Notes under the pieces: generated by a model | Seen by the model: only the letters and a program-made list of their open reading frames with translations | Told to the model about the DNA's origin: nothing | Database searches by the model: none | In this document: piece after piece, positions 52,869 through 61,396 of the stretch | Layout: every line of letters begins with the position of its first letter | Numbering within the stretch: position 1 is the stretch's first letter | NCBI GenBank assembly: GCA_964496875.1 | Contig: CAZCBH010000013.1 | Coordinates: 1 to 64,000 of the forward strand | Source of the DNA: RI-106 sp964496875 | GTDB lineage: Bacteria > Cyanobacteriota > Vampirovibrionia > Obscuribacterales > Obscuribacteraceae | DNA length: 64,000 nucleotides | Direction: 5' to 3' | Translations under genes and position numbers: made by a program

Positions 52869-54807
52869 CTTTTAATTCCTTTGCATGTGGATACTGAAAA
52901 CCGAAACTGAGTTTTTTAAGTTCCATGTAATAGCTGCCAGGCTCCAGCTTGATACCGATAGCGGTGATATACGGGGCTCTCAACCATTCCGGATTTTGAT
53001 AGAGATCGGCATAGATCCTGCCCTTACTATCGATTGTGATCGGTGTTTCGGCAACCTTCGAATCACCGTCTTGCCAGACCAACTTGAGTTCGGCTTGCGA
53101 GCCGCCGGAAAGAGAACCATCGATCTCCAGTCTGCCGGTTGCCGAAGGATCAAGGTCGACTGGAGGCAGTTTCAGTGTACAGGGCGTGATACCGGCGGTA
53201 AGTCGAAATCTGTCTTTAAAGAGTTCCACATAGGGAGAGCCAGGGGCAAGCTCTTTGAAATCGTCGACTTTCAATACGGGGATATCGGCAGGTTCGATTG
53301 CTATCATCGAGGCGGTTTCATCGTCGGCCAGCATACTGAAATTGAAGCCGCCTCTATATTGAATGGGCTCGTAGCCCGATCTACTGTCGCTCCAGAGCAA
53401 ATATACAGTCTCTTTCGATTTGTCCCGGGCGGTACTGTTGTAGCCCAGGGCGCTCACCAGGGTCAATGCATCCTTGCGCCCGGCGCTCACCGCCTGGAAA
53501 AGCCGGGCTTCTCTCTTTTTCGAAAAATGCATTTTGTGATCTTTGACATAGTCGAGCACCGCCTGTGGTTGCCCTACGAGTACAAGGTTCTTGTCCGGAT
53601 AGCCTGCGGCGGTTTGCCGGGTAACGGTTTCGTAGCTTCTGAAGCTCTCTTGAATTTTGACCTGGCGACTCTGGGCCGAGTACATCTCGACTCCCCAGAG
53701 GCTGAATATAAATGACAGACAGAGACAACCGCTGCAAGTCAGAACCAGGGATATCGGTTTGTTGATGGCGTCGATAACCGGTAGCGCCGCTAGAACCAGC
53801 AAAATGCTGAGTGGCGCAGAACAATAAGAAATCAAGGCGGCCACATTGACCGAAGTGTCGGCTAGATAGTGAGCGCCGAGGATGTAGAAAGAGGCGACAA
53901 AAAGATTGGTCATTAGCCAGGCGAGAAGAAAGATCAAGGGGCGCAGCCAGAGAGAGCCTCCGATTACCCTGAGGGCGGTGGTAACACCCAGGATAGTGAC
54001 GACGATAAAGAAAATCGTAGTCAGGGTTCTGGCACCGCCGGTGAGGTGTTCCGGTGAATTCAGCAGGCCGACAAACAGACTTTTGATGCCGACTGTCGTA
54101 AACTGTCCGTATCGCATTCCCTGGTTCTGAGCGAGGACGAAGAGCGGAGGTATCAAAAGAGCGAAGTAGGATAGCCTGAAGCTTTTGCTCAGGATTTTGC
54201 CCTTCAGCTTTCTGAGAATAAGCCGAGAAAGCAAGATCGCAATCAAGCCGGTCAGACCTGAGACCACGTCGAAGCACATCGAAATCGTTATCAATACGCT
54301 GCTTGCGATTAGATAGGCTTCTTCCTCCAGATAGCGATAGCGCAGGTCGAGACAGAGCGCGATGATCGAGAATAGCGCTCCGCCCAAAATCAATAGTCCG
54401 TCTCCGGAGTAAAGAAGAGTGATACTGGTGGGGCAGACAGAATAGATCAGAGTTACCCAGACGGCATGCATCACCCCGCGCCGGTTGCCGAAGAGCTTTG
54501 TTATCTCCATAGCCGTCAGTCCGGCGAAGATGCCGGTCGATACATGTAAAATGAGACGGAGTACGGTTAGGTAGTTGGCATCCAGCTCGGTGAGGGCGTG
54601 GGCAATGGCGGTGTTTTGGGTTGAGCTGTAGATATCTATGAGAGAGACGCTATAGACATGGGCGATGGAGTTGCTGAAGTCTCTATCGGCTAAGAGCCAG
54701 AGCGCAAGCAAAGAAGCCGCTGCCAAGAAAAAGCCGGTGATTATCTGAATCCGGTCCGATTTCAAATCCCAGTAGTCTTTGACGATGGTGATCTCTTTGT
54801 CTCTCAT
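52852..54807 (-). CDS. Multi-pass membrane protein with extracellular C-terminal domain
   Basis: The product has 651 residues. About eleven membrane helices span residues ~25-375, then a ~270-residue soluble domain (beta-rich, GRLEIDGSLSGGSQAEL, ITIDSKGRIYADLYQ) follows. The arrangement resembles GT-C-type or O-antigen-like membrane proteins, but the acidic GT-C motif cannot be located. The start overlaps the previous stop as TAATG. Being encoded with a GT-C-like protein of similar layout, it may be its partner in glycosylating the cell surface. Not assigned further. Confidence 0.75.
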   Translation of the reverse strand: MRDKEITIVKDYWDLKSDRIQIITGFFLAAASLLALWLLADRDFSNSIAHVYSVSLIDIYSSTQNTAIAHALTELDANYLTVLRLILHVSTGIFAGLTAMEITKLFGNRRGVMHAVWVTLIYSVCPTSITLLYSGDGLLILGGALFSIIALCLDLRYRYLEEEAYLIASSVLITISMCFDVVSGLTGLIAILLSRLILRKLKGKILSKSFRLSYFALLIPPLFVLAQNQGMRYGQFTTVGIKSLFVGLLNSPEHLTGGARTLTTIFFIVVTILGVTTALRVIGGSLWLRPLIFLLAWLMTNLFVASFYILGAHYLADTSVNVAALISYCSAPLSILLVLAALPVIDAINKPISLVLTCSGCLCLSFIFSLWGVEMYSAQSRQVKIQESFRSYETVTRQTAAGYPDKNLVLVGQPQAVLDYVKDHKMHFSKKREARLFQAVSAGRKDALTLVSALGYNSTARDKSKETVYLLWSDSRSGYEPIQYRGGFNFSMLADDETASMIAIEPADIPVLKVDDFKELAPGSPYVELFKDRFRLTAGITPCTLKLPPVDLDPSATGRLEIDGSLSGGSQAELKLVWQDGDSKVAETPITIDSKGRIYADLYQNPEWLRAPYITAIGIKLEPGSYYMELKKLSFGFQYPHAKELKDEEGR

Positions 54808-57371
54808 TATCTTGTCACCTGAAGCACAATCGGGTCCGAAAAGTAGCCTGTCAGTGTTCCTTCTTTGTCGAGGGCGGCAAGTCTGAGCTGATAGAATCCG
54901 GATTCTTTCAGGGGGCTGAGATCGATAATCTGATCTGTCGATTTCAACGAGGGCAGATTTATCCGGGTAAGCGCTTTATCGCTGACGCTATTGTCCCTGA
55001 AAGTGCCGGTGTAGTGCTCGAACCAGCTGTTCGGTCTCGATATCTCGACCAGAGCGGAGGCAGCCCCGGTTACCATGCTGGTATCATAAATAATACCAAG
55101 GTTCTTTTTCTCCGGTCCCAGATTGACTATTCCCCGGTTATCCGGCGCGGTTGAATCGGCGACGGCTAATTGCGGGATCAATCGCTCTCCTGAGAATAGC
55201 TTTAGTGATTCTAGCGTCAGTGATGATGCGCTTGGAGCTGTAAGAGCCAGTCTGCCTATCGCAATCGAATCGATCCATTTTTTGTGTTCTGTAGCATTAA
55301 GGCGGACCCTCGCTCTGCCGTCTTTGTCGAAGTCTTTCAATATGACCGTCAGCTGCTTTTCCGAATCGAGACCGGCTTGAGAAGTTGTGGTCCAGTAAAT
55401 GCAAACTGCAATCTCCGCAGCACTGGTGGTGGCGCTATCTCTTTTGCAGGTGAGCTCGACGAAGTCAGTGGATAGAGCGGCGGTATTGATGTAAGGGGAC
55501 ATCAGTAGATTGCCGCCGGGCAGTTTGAGATTATCCAGATCCTGTCTTTTGAATTCGACCGGGCTAATGTCGTTTCTCAGATTCATTTGCACAAGCTTCA
55601 GGGCTCGACGGTCCCAACGATAGACGGGTATTGCAGGCGAGTTTCTTTTTAACAGTTGTCTCAGTCTCGAAGCCCTTATAAGATCGCTTTCTCCGTACAT
55701 AGCGGGTTCGAAGGTTATAACCCGGTCCTCTCCATGGAAAGGTGTCAGGGGCGGCTCCATCAGGACCTGGATCTGGGCGCCGTTGTAGATCATGTGGGCA
55801 CCCTTGTATCTGTCCGGGGTATTGAGCAGGGCGATTTTTTGTCCCGGGGGCAGAGTCTCTATTGTACTCGCCAGTTGAGCGCGTAGCTCCTTTACCTCTC
55901 TAGAAGCCCTCGCCCAGACAGAATTGTTTTTACTGGTGATAAAAGTGAAGGCGATAATCAGGAGTACCGCAAGAGAGGCGCTTACTCCTTTGAGAAAGTC
56001 CTGGGTGGCGCGCAGGCTGAAATCCGCTTTCTCTCTATTTCTATGGCGACGTCTGCCGAATCTGGATAAGGGGCAGATGATGATCGCCAGCAGAATAGAG
56101 ATAGGCACCGTGCCCATGTATATGAAACGCGAGCTTTGCAAGCTGTCGGTCAAGTTCCAGACCGGAATCGCCGGTATCATAATCAATATGAACCAGAGTC
56201 CGGTGAAGAGCACCGATTTGATGATGGTCTCTTTCGAACGGGAGATCAATAAAGAGAGGACGAAGCTGCCCAATGCCGTTAGATATACGATTCGAAGATA
56301 GTTGAACCAGTGCGAATTGGCGGCGAAGATCTCCAGATTGAGAGGGAACATCACCCGGTAGGCGCTTTTTTGAGAAAGCAGTCTTTCGATAAGCGATGCG
56401 GAGAAGCCTTCTCCGATAGAGCCCTGGTAGCCTCCCATGAAGGTTCCCAGAGAGAGCGTTCTTACAATCAGGTAGAGCAGAAGCAGAAGCCAGTAGCGCC
56501 AGGAGCCCCTTACGGCGTTGAAGATTCTTATGTATATACTCTTGGCTCTTCCATAGCGCGGCGTCTGAAAGAAGAGAAGCAGGAGCACCAGGGTTGGTGG
56601 TAAGGTCACCGCCATTTCTTTAGAGCCCAGCGCCAGAGCGAACAGTCCCAACGAAGCGTAGCGAGCCCGCATCGCCATCCGGTCGTTGTGAGTCTGGATC
56701 GAGATCAAGAAAAGCCAGAGCGAGAAGAGATAAAAGGTGGTACAGACACTATCTACTCTGCCGATTATCCAGCTCACCACCTCAGGATGAAGAGGATGCA
56801 CCGCGAAAATCGAGGCGGCTAGAAGGGCGGTGAAATTGATGGTGTAGACGTGATCCGGAGAGAGTTTGTATTTGAGGCGCGCCCGGGTATCGAGCTGTTT
56901 GCCCGAATCGTTCTCGATCTTTTGCTTGCCTCTCAGGTCGGTAAGAAAGAGTCTTTTGCTGACCAGGAAGACACCGATTGATGAGAGAATTTGAAAGATC
57001 AGGTTGCTTAGATGAAAACCTTTGGCGCTGCCGGACCAGAGCAGATAGTCGAGCGCCAGGGTGAGCGAGATCACCGGTCTGTAGAAACGTGTGCCCTCGG
57101 TTTGCATCCAGTTCGTCCAGAAATTCTGGAGCAGTAGTTCCGGATGACCATGGAAGACCTGGTAGAGATAGCTTACATGGCTGAAATCATCCGCCAGATA
57201 ATAGCCGTCCACCGTGGCGCTATAACAGATGACATTGAGCAAGACCAGAAGAAAAATTGTAAAGGTGGTGCTCGCCCCCATTCTGGCTAACCAGAAGTAA
57301 AGGGTTCTTGGCTGCCATGGCTTACTACTGACCCTGACTTCTTCACCAACTTTCTCGGGCAACTCGACCAA
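54807..57371 (-). CDS. GT-C-type glycosyltransferase-like membrane protein
   Basis: The product has 854 residues and about ten to twelve membrane helices. An acidic motif after the first helix (LADDFSHVSYL, ~57-67), a TRFYRPVISLTLALDYLL stretch, and the loop HPLHPEVVSWIIGRVDSV match the PMT/TMTC-like GT-C superfamily, which uses lipid-phosphate sugars. A long C-terminal extracytoplasmic domain (~500-854) is beta-rich (FVELTCKRDSATTSAAEI). The start is TTG at 57371 with GGAGAG five bases upstream; no ATG is close. It is the first gene of the envelope operon. Donor and acceptor are unknown. Confidence 0.82.
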   Translation of the reverse strand: MVELPEKVGEEVRVSSKPWQPRTLYFWLARMGASTTFTIFLLVLLNVICYSATVDGYYLADDFSHVSYLYQVFHGHPELLLQNFWTNWMQTEGTRFYRPVISLTLALDYLLWSGSAKGFHLSNLIFQILSSIGVFLVSKRLFLTDLRGKQKIENDSGKQLDTRARLKYKLSPDHVYTINFTALLAASIFAVHPLHPEVVSWIIGRVDSVCTTFYLFSLWLFLISIQTHNDRMAMRARYASLGLFALALGSKEMAVTLPPTLVLLLLFFQTPRYGRAKSIYIRIFNAVRGSWRYWLLLLLYLIVRTLSLGTFMGGYQGSIGEGFSASLIERLLSQKSAYRVMFPLNLEIFAANSHWFNYLRIVYLTALGSFVLSLLISRSKETIIKSVLFTGLWFILIMIPAIPVWNLTDSLQSSRFIYMGTVPISILLAIIICPLSRFGRRRHRNREKADFSLRATQDFLKGVSASLAVLLIIAFTFITSKNNSVWARASREVKELRAQLASTIETLPPGQKIALLNTPDRYKGAHMIYNGAQIQVLMEPPLTPFHGEDRVITFEPAMYGESDLIRASRLRQLLKRNSPAIPVYRWDRRALKLVQMNLRNDISPVEFKRQDLDNLKLPGGNLLMSPYINTAALSTDFVELTCKRDSATTSAAEIAVCIYWTTTSQAGLDSEKQLTVILKDFDKDGRARVRLNATEHKKWIDSIAIGRLALTAPSASSLTLESLKLFSGERLIPQLAVADSTAPDNRGIVNLGPEKKNLGIIYDTSMVTGAASALVEISRPNSWFEHYTGTFRDNSVSDKALTRINLPSLKSTDQIIDLSPLKESGFYQLRLAALDKEGTLTGYFSDPIVLQVTR

Positions 57372-57583
57372 AAATACTCTCCGGTAGATAACGAAATATC
57401 TGTTTCAAGCTCCGTATATTTTAGACGAGATCAAATCCGGTGAGGACAGCCTGATTTCCGCCTATCGTCAAGAGATGCTTCGCTTTCAGGTCAATTTTGG
57501 CGACAAATTTGAATCTCTTTGAAGACCGCTTTTCGCCAAGAACCTACAATAACTAGCGTCTCCCCTGTTAAAATGCGGGAAAG

Positions 57584-59002
57584 ATGACAGATAACTCGGC
57601 AAATATAATTAAGTTTCCGGAAGACTTCCTCTGGGGGGTCTCGGCTTCGCACTTCCAAATCGAGGGCTATCCGACAGAAGTGGAGAGCCGTCTTTCGGAT
57701 TGGTCGCGCTGGACCGAAGAAGAGGGACGCATTCTAGACGGTAGCAACGCCGACAGGGCTTGCGAGTTCCATAAGCGATATCTGGATGATATAGAGCTTA
57801 TCGGAGAGCTAAATCTCAAGGCTTACAGAACCAGTCTGAACTGGGCGGCGCTCATGCCGGAGGGACCGGGCACCGCATCCAGAGAGCGACAGTTCGCCCC
57901 TGGAGTTGTCGAATATTATCGAGATCTCTTCTCGCGTCTCAAAGAACGAGGAATCAAGGTCTTCGTCACTCTGTTCCATTTTTGTCTACCCGATTGGCTG
58001 GCAGAAGAAGGCGGCTGGACTTCGGCTCGCGTAGCCGATGAGTTTGAAACCTTTGCCGATCTAGCCCGGCGGCATTTCGGCGATTTGGTAGATTACTGGA
58101 TGACCGTCAATGAGCCCATGGCATACATCTATCAGGGCTATGTGGCCGGGAACTGGCCGCCGGGTGCATCTCAGGATTATCTGGGCGCTTTCGTCACTAT
58201 CAGGAGCATGTTGACTGCCCATGCCCGGGCTTACCATGCTTTGAAGGGTGGTGAAGATGCCGTTCAAGTAAGCTTCGCCAACCACTGGCGACCCTTTGCT
58301 CCGGAGCGCAAGTGGTCTCCCCTCGATCTCATGGTTACCCATTATCGAGAGCGGGTCTTCAATCATATCTTTCCTGAATCCATCGATGAAGGCGCTCTCA
58401 ATATCCCGGCACCACTCTCCGGCAGAAAAGAGTTTCGGGAACTGGAAGGAGAGATTCCGGGCTTGGAGAAGTCCATGGACTTTCTTGCCGTCAACTATTA
58501 CACCCGGGAGCTTTCTCGCTTCGACCTGAGCTGGCCTCCCGATTTGTTCGGGACCCGATCGAAGCGGGCTGATTATCCGGTTAACGGTCTTGGCTGGGAG
58601 GTTTATCCTGAAGGGTTCTATCGTGTCTTGACAAGCGATATCAACCCTTATCTTACTGACGGAAAGGGACGCAATCGACCGGTCTTCGTTACGGAGAACG
58701 GCTTTGCGACTCTGTTTTCTCCGGATCTCTCGGCAGGAGACTGGTCTTTATCCGATCGGGAGCGCTGTGACTATCTGATATCGCATCTAGTTGTTTTAAA
58801 AAAGGCGATCGAGGCCGGTGTCAATATCAAGGGATATTTACACTGGTCCCTGACCGACAATTTCGAGTGGTCCGAAGGGCTGACACCTCGCTTCGGGCTT
58901 GTCAGAGTCTCTTACGAAGATCAGGGCAGGAAGTTGAGGGAGAGTGCCGAACTCTATTCTAAGATTGCCGCCGCCAATGCCCTGGAAACAATCGACCGGT
59001 AA
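57584..59002 (+). CDS. Glycoside hydrolase family 1 (beta-glycosidase)
   Basis: The product has 472 residues, the standard GH1 length, without a signal peptide. N-terminal FPEDFLWGVSASHFQIEG is the family entry motif. The acid/base is Glu177 in TVNEP, and the nucleophile is Glu371 in VTENG; both are intact. It probably hydrolyses beta-glucosides or beta-galactosides in the cytoplasm. The start at 57584 is an ATG. It is followed after 47 bp by the DsbD-like gene on the same strand. The 212-bp gap before it is shared with the GT-C operon on the other strand. Confidence 0.95.
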   Translation: MTDNSANIIKFPEDFLWGVSASHFQIEGYPTEVESRLSDWSRWTEEEGRILDGSNADRACEFHKRYLDDIELIGELNLKAYRTSLNWAALMPEGPGTASRERQFAPGVVEYYRDLFSRLKERGIKVFVTLFHFCLPDWLAEEGGWTSARVADEFETFADLARRHFGDLVDYWMTVNEPMAYIYQGYVAGNWPPGASQDYLGAFVTIRSMLTAHARAYHALKGGEDAVQVSFANHWRPFAPERKWSPLDLMVTHYRERVFNHIFPESIDEGALNIPAPLSGRKEFRELEGEIPGLEKSMDFLAVNYYTRELSRFDLSWPPDLFGTRSKRADYPVNGLGWEVYPEGFYRVLTSDINPYLTDGKGRNRPVFVTENGFATLFSPDLSAGDWSLSDRERCDYLISHLVVLKKAIEAGVNIKGYLHWSLTDNFEWSEGLTPRFGLVRVSYEDQGRKLRESAELYSKIAAANALETIDR

Positions 59003-59049
59003 CCGCGTCATCTTTGTTATTCTATGGGAATCCAGGGGAGTCGATTCCA

Positions 59050-60861
59050 GTGTATTTTAGAAAGCAAAATTTATCCGATCTGCAAGGTGTTTTTCTGGCA
59101 GCCGCTACTCTATTAATGGTGCTGGCGATCTCCATGCTTTTCTCGGCCGCTTCCGCCCAGGACGCGGAGGGGGAAAGGGTCAAACCAAGGTTGGTGCTGG
59201 AGAGAACCGCACTGGTTCCAGGCTCGAAGGTCAAAGTCGGGGTGATTTTCGATATGGCTCCTGGCTGGCATATCTACTATAAAGAGGCTGGCGACGCCGG
59301 CATGCCGACCAGCGTGGTATGGAAGCTGCCTTCCGGATTCAAAGCCGGTCCCCTGTTGTGGCAGAAACCGCATCTTTTCGAAGAGTCGGACATAGTTACC
59401 TATGGCTACGGTGATACCACTTTGATTGCTTCGGAGTTGACGGTGCCGGATACGGTGAAGCCTGGTGAGATGGTAGAGATCAAGGCCGACCTCAAGTGGT
59501 TGTCCTGCAAGGATGTCTGCATTCCCGGAGCGGCGGAGGTGAAGCTCGGCTTGCCTGTGTCGAGTTCAGCGGAGCCGTCGGCCGAGGCTGCCGGCTTCAA
59601 GACTGTCGGTTTTTCCGGTTCGGTCAAGGAGCTGCAAGATGAGTTGGGAAAGACCGGTAACGGAGGCGTTTTCTCCGTTCTCGACAGCGATTTCAAGTCG
59701 ACAGAGGATAACAAGAACGAAGATAAAGGAATCGCATATTATCTTGCCTTCGCCCTTCTGGGCGGATTCATTCTCAATTTCATGCCTTGTGTATTGCCCG
59801 TTATCGCCATCAAAGTGATGAGTTTCATGGAGCAGGCCGACGAGGAGCCTGCCAGGGTGCGCAATCTCGGTCTTGTGTTCACCGCCGGTATCATCAGCGC
59901 TTTCATGGCTCTTGCCCTGATCGTGCTGGCTGTGCGGGCTGCCGGACAGTCTGTGGGCTGGGGATTTCAGTTTCAGTATCCCGGATTCGTTATCGGCATG
60001 TGTGTTATTGTGCTGCTGCTTTCCCTAAGCCTTTTCGGGCTCTTTTATGTCTCCTTCTCTGCCGGTCAGGATGAACTCGATCAACTGGCAAGTAAAGAGG
60101 GTTATCTGGGAACATTCTTCAAAGGCGTGCTTGCCACCACTCTTTCCACGCCATGCACGGCTCCGTTTCTGGGTGCCGCCCTGGGCTTTGCTTTTGCTCA
60201 GCCTCCATGGGTGGTGCTGGGTATATTTTTCGCCAGCGGACTGGGCATGTCGCTGCCTTACGTGGTTCTCACCGCTCAGCCTCGCTGGATGAAGTTTATG
60301 CCGAAGCCTGGCGTCTGGATGGAAAAGTTCAAAGAGTCCATGGGCTTCGTCATGCTTGCCACGGTAATCTGGTTGCTCGGTGTGCTGGCCAGTCAGGTGG
60401 GTTCGGAAGGGGTGATGTGGACAAGTTTCTTCCTTCTGACCGTGGCGCTATCGGCATGGATAGTCAGTCGCTTTACCGATCTTGGCTCTTCGTCCGCTCA
60501 GAAGGCGAAGGTCTGGGCGNNNNNNNNNNNNNNNNNNNNNNNNNNNNNNNNNNNNNNNNNNNNNNNNNNNNNNNNNNNNNNNNNNNNNNNNNNNNNNNNN
60601 NNNNNNNNNNNNNNNNNNNCGGTCAAGAAAAAATTCAAAGAGCTGAATGTTGTGACCATGAAGGCGGATTGGACCAATCGAGACCCTGACATAACAAAGT
60701 TGCTGGCTCGCTTTCAAAGGTCGGGAGTGCCTCTATATGTGGTCTTTCCTTCCGGGCGGCCGAACGAACCGGATCCTCTGCCGGATGGCATATTGACCAC
60801 GGATACGGTATTAAAAGCGCTGGACCGGGCCGGTCCGAGCCGCAGCGAAACACAGCAATAA
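59050..60861 (+). CDS. DsbD-like thiol:disulfide interchange protein, split by a gap
   Basis: This membrane protein moves reducing power from the cytoplasm to the periplasm. From GTG at 59050 (GGGGAG eight bases upstream) it has a signal segment, an N-terminal DsbD-alpha-like domain (WHIYYKEAGDAGMPTSVVWKLP, with Cys in SCKDVCIPG), and a membrane domain with the two key cysteines in NFMPCVLPV and STPCTAPF. A thioredoxin-like C-terminal domain is partly lost in the 100-N gap; only its later half remains (MKADWTNRDPDI, SGVPLYVVF with cis-Pro). The CxxC is expected in the missing part. The earlier TTG at 59014 has no good site. Confidence 0.9.
   Translation: MYFRKQNLSDLQGVFLAAATLLMVLAISMLFSAASAQDAEGERVKPRLVLERTALVPGSKVKVGVIFDMAPGWHIYYKEAGDAGMPTSVVWKLPSGFKAGPLLWQKPHLFEESDIVTYGYGDTTLIASELTVPDTVKPGEMVEIKADLKWLSCKDVCIPGAAEVKLGLPVSSSAEPSAEAAGFKTVGFSGSVKELQDELGKTGNGGVFSVLDSDFKSTEDNKNEDKGIAYYLAFALLGGFILNFMPCVLPVIAIKVMSFMEQADEEPARVRNLGLVFTAGIISAFMALALIVLAVRAAGQSVGWGFQFQYPGFVIGMCVIVLLLSLSLFGLFYVSFSAGQDELDQLASKEGYLGTFFKGVLATTLSTPCTAPFLGAALGFAFAQPPWVVLGIFFASGLGMSLPYVVLTAQPRWMKFMPKPGVWMEKFKESMGFVMLATVIWLLGVLASQVGSEGVMWTSFFLLTVALSAWIVSRFTDLGSSSAQKAKVWAXXXXXXXXXXXXXXXXXXXXXXXXXXXXXXXXXXVKKKFKELNVVTMKADWTNRDPDITKLLARFQRSGVPLYVVFPSGRPNEPDPLPDGILTTDTVLKALDRAGPSRSETQQ
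60520..60619. other. 100-N scaffold gap of unknown true size
   Basis: Exactly 100 N within the DsbD-like gene. Unlike the first gap, the flanks share no sequence, so bases are really missing. The frame on both sides agrees with 100 N, but this may be chance. Confidence 0.95.
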
Positions 60862-60886
60862 GCAATCAGGAATTTATTACAGCCTG

Positions 60887-61363
60887 TTAGAGCTGTTCTA
60901 TCTCGTAGAGCAGGGTCTGGTAGTCTGGCATGCCCTTTTGGATGTGTTTGACCACGCCTTCCTTGTCGATAACGAAGAGCACTCGCTCGGCCCTGGGAGC
61001 GCCGTCTTTGTTGACACCGTATTTAGTGATGGCTTCCAGATTGTCATCACTAACTAGAGTCAACTCCAGCTCATAGGTTTCGGAGAATTTGCGGTGGCTC
61101 TCTATGGAGTCGGCCGAGATGCCCAGCACTACTGTGTCCTTGAGGTCGAAAATATCCAGCTGATCGGAGAAGGCGCTCATCTCACGGGTGCAACCGGGTG
61201 TCATGTCCTTGGGATAGAAAGCGAGGACGACATTTTTTTTGCCCTTATATTCTTTCAGGCTGATCTTTCTCTCTCCGGAGCACTTCGTGAAGGCAGGCAG
61301 CTCGAAATCGGGCGCCTGCGTACCTTCTTGAATGTTATCCAGTTTGGATTTGGGGCTGGTCAT
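60887..61363 (-). CDS. Bcp-type peroxiredoxin, probably 1-Cys
   Basis: The product has 158 residues, cytoplasmic. The peroxidatic Cys58 is in the PxxxTxxC motif (PKDMTPGCTRE). The resolving Cys usually found five residues later in PrxQ/Bcp is missing (TREMS), and the only other Cys is Cys28, so it may act as a 1-Cys enzyme or use Cys28. It reduces peroxides with thioredoxin or another thiol. It converges on the DsbD-like gene with 25 bp between the stops. Confidence 0.92.
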   Translation of the reverse strand: MTSPKSKLDNIQEGTQAPDFELPAFTKCSGERKISLKEYKGKKNVVLAFYPKDMTPGCTREMSAFSDQLDIFDLKDTVVLGISADSIESHRKFSETYELELTLVSDDNLEAITKYGVNKDGAPRAERVLFVIDKEGVVKHIQKGMPDYQTLLYEIEQL

Positions 61364-61396
61364 AGCTATGTCGTCTTTCGTCTTTTGTCCGTTCTA

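Noticed and set aside
52885..53715. 276-residue frame antisense to the membrane-protein gene
   Set aside because: It is the shadow of a well-formed gene in a tight operon.
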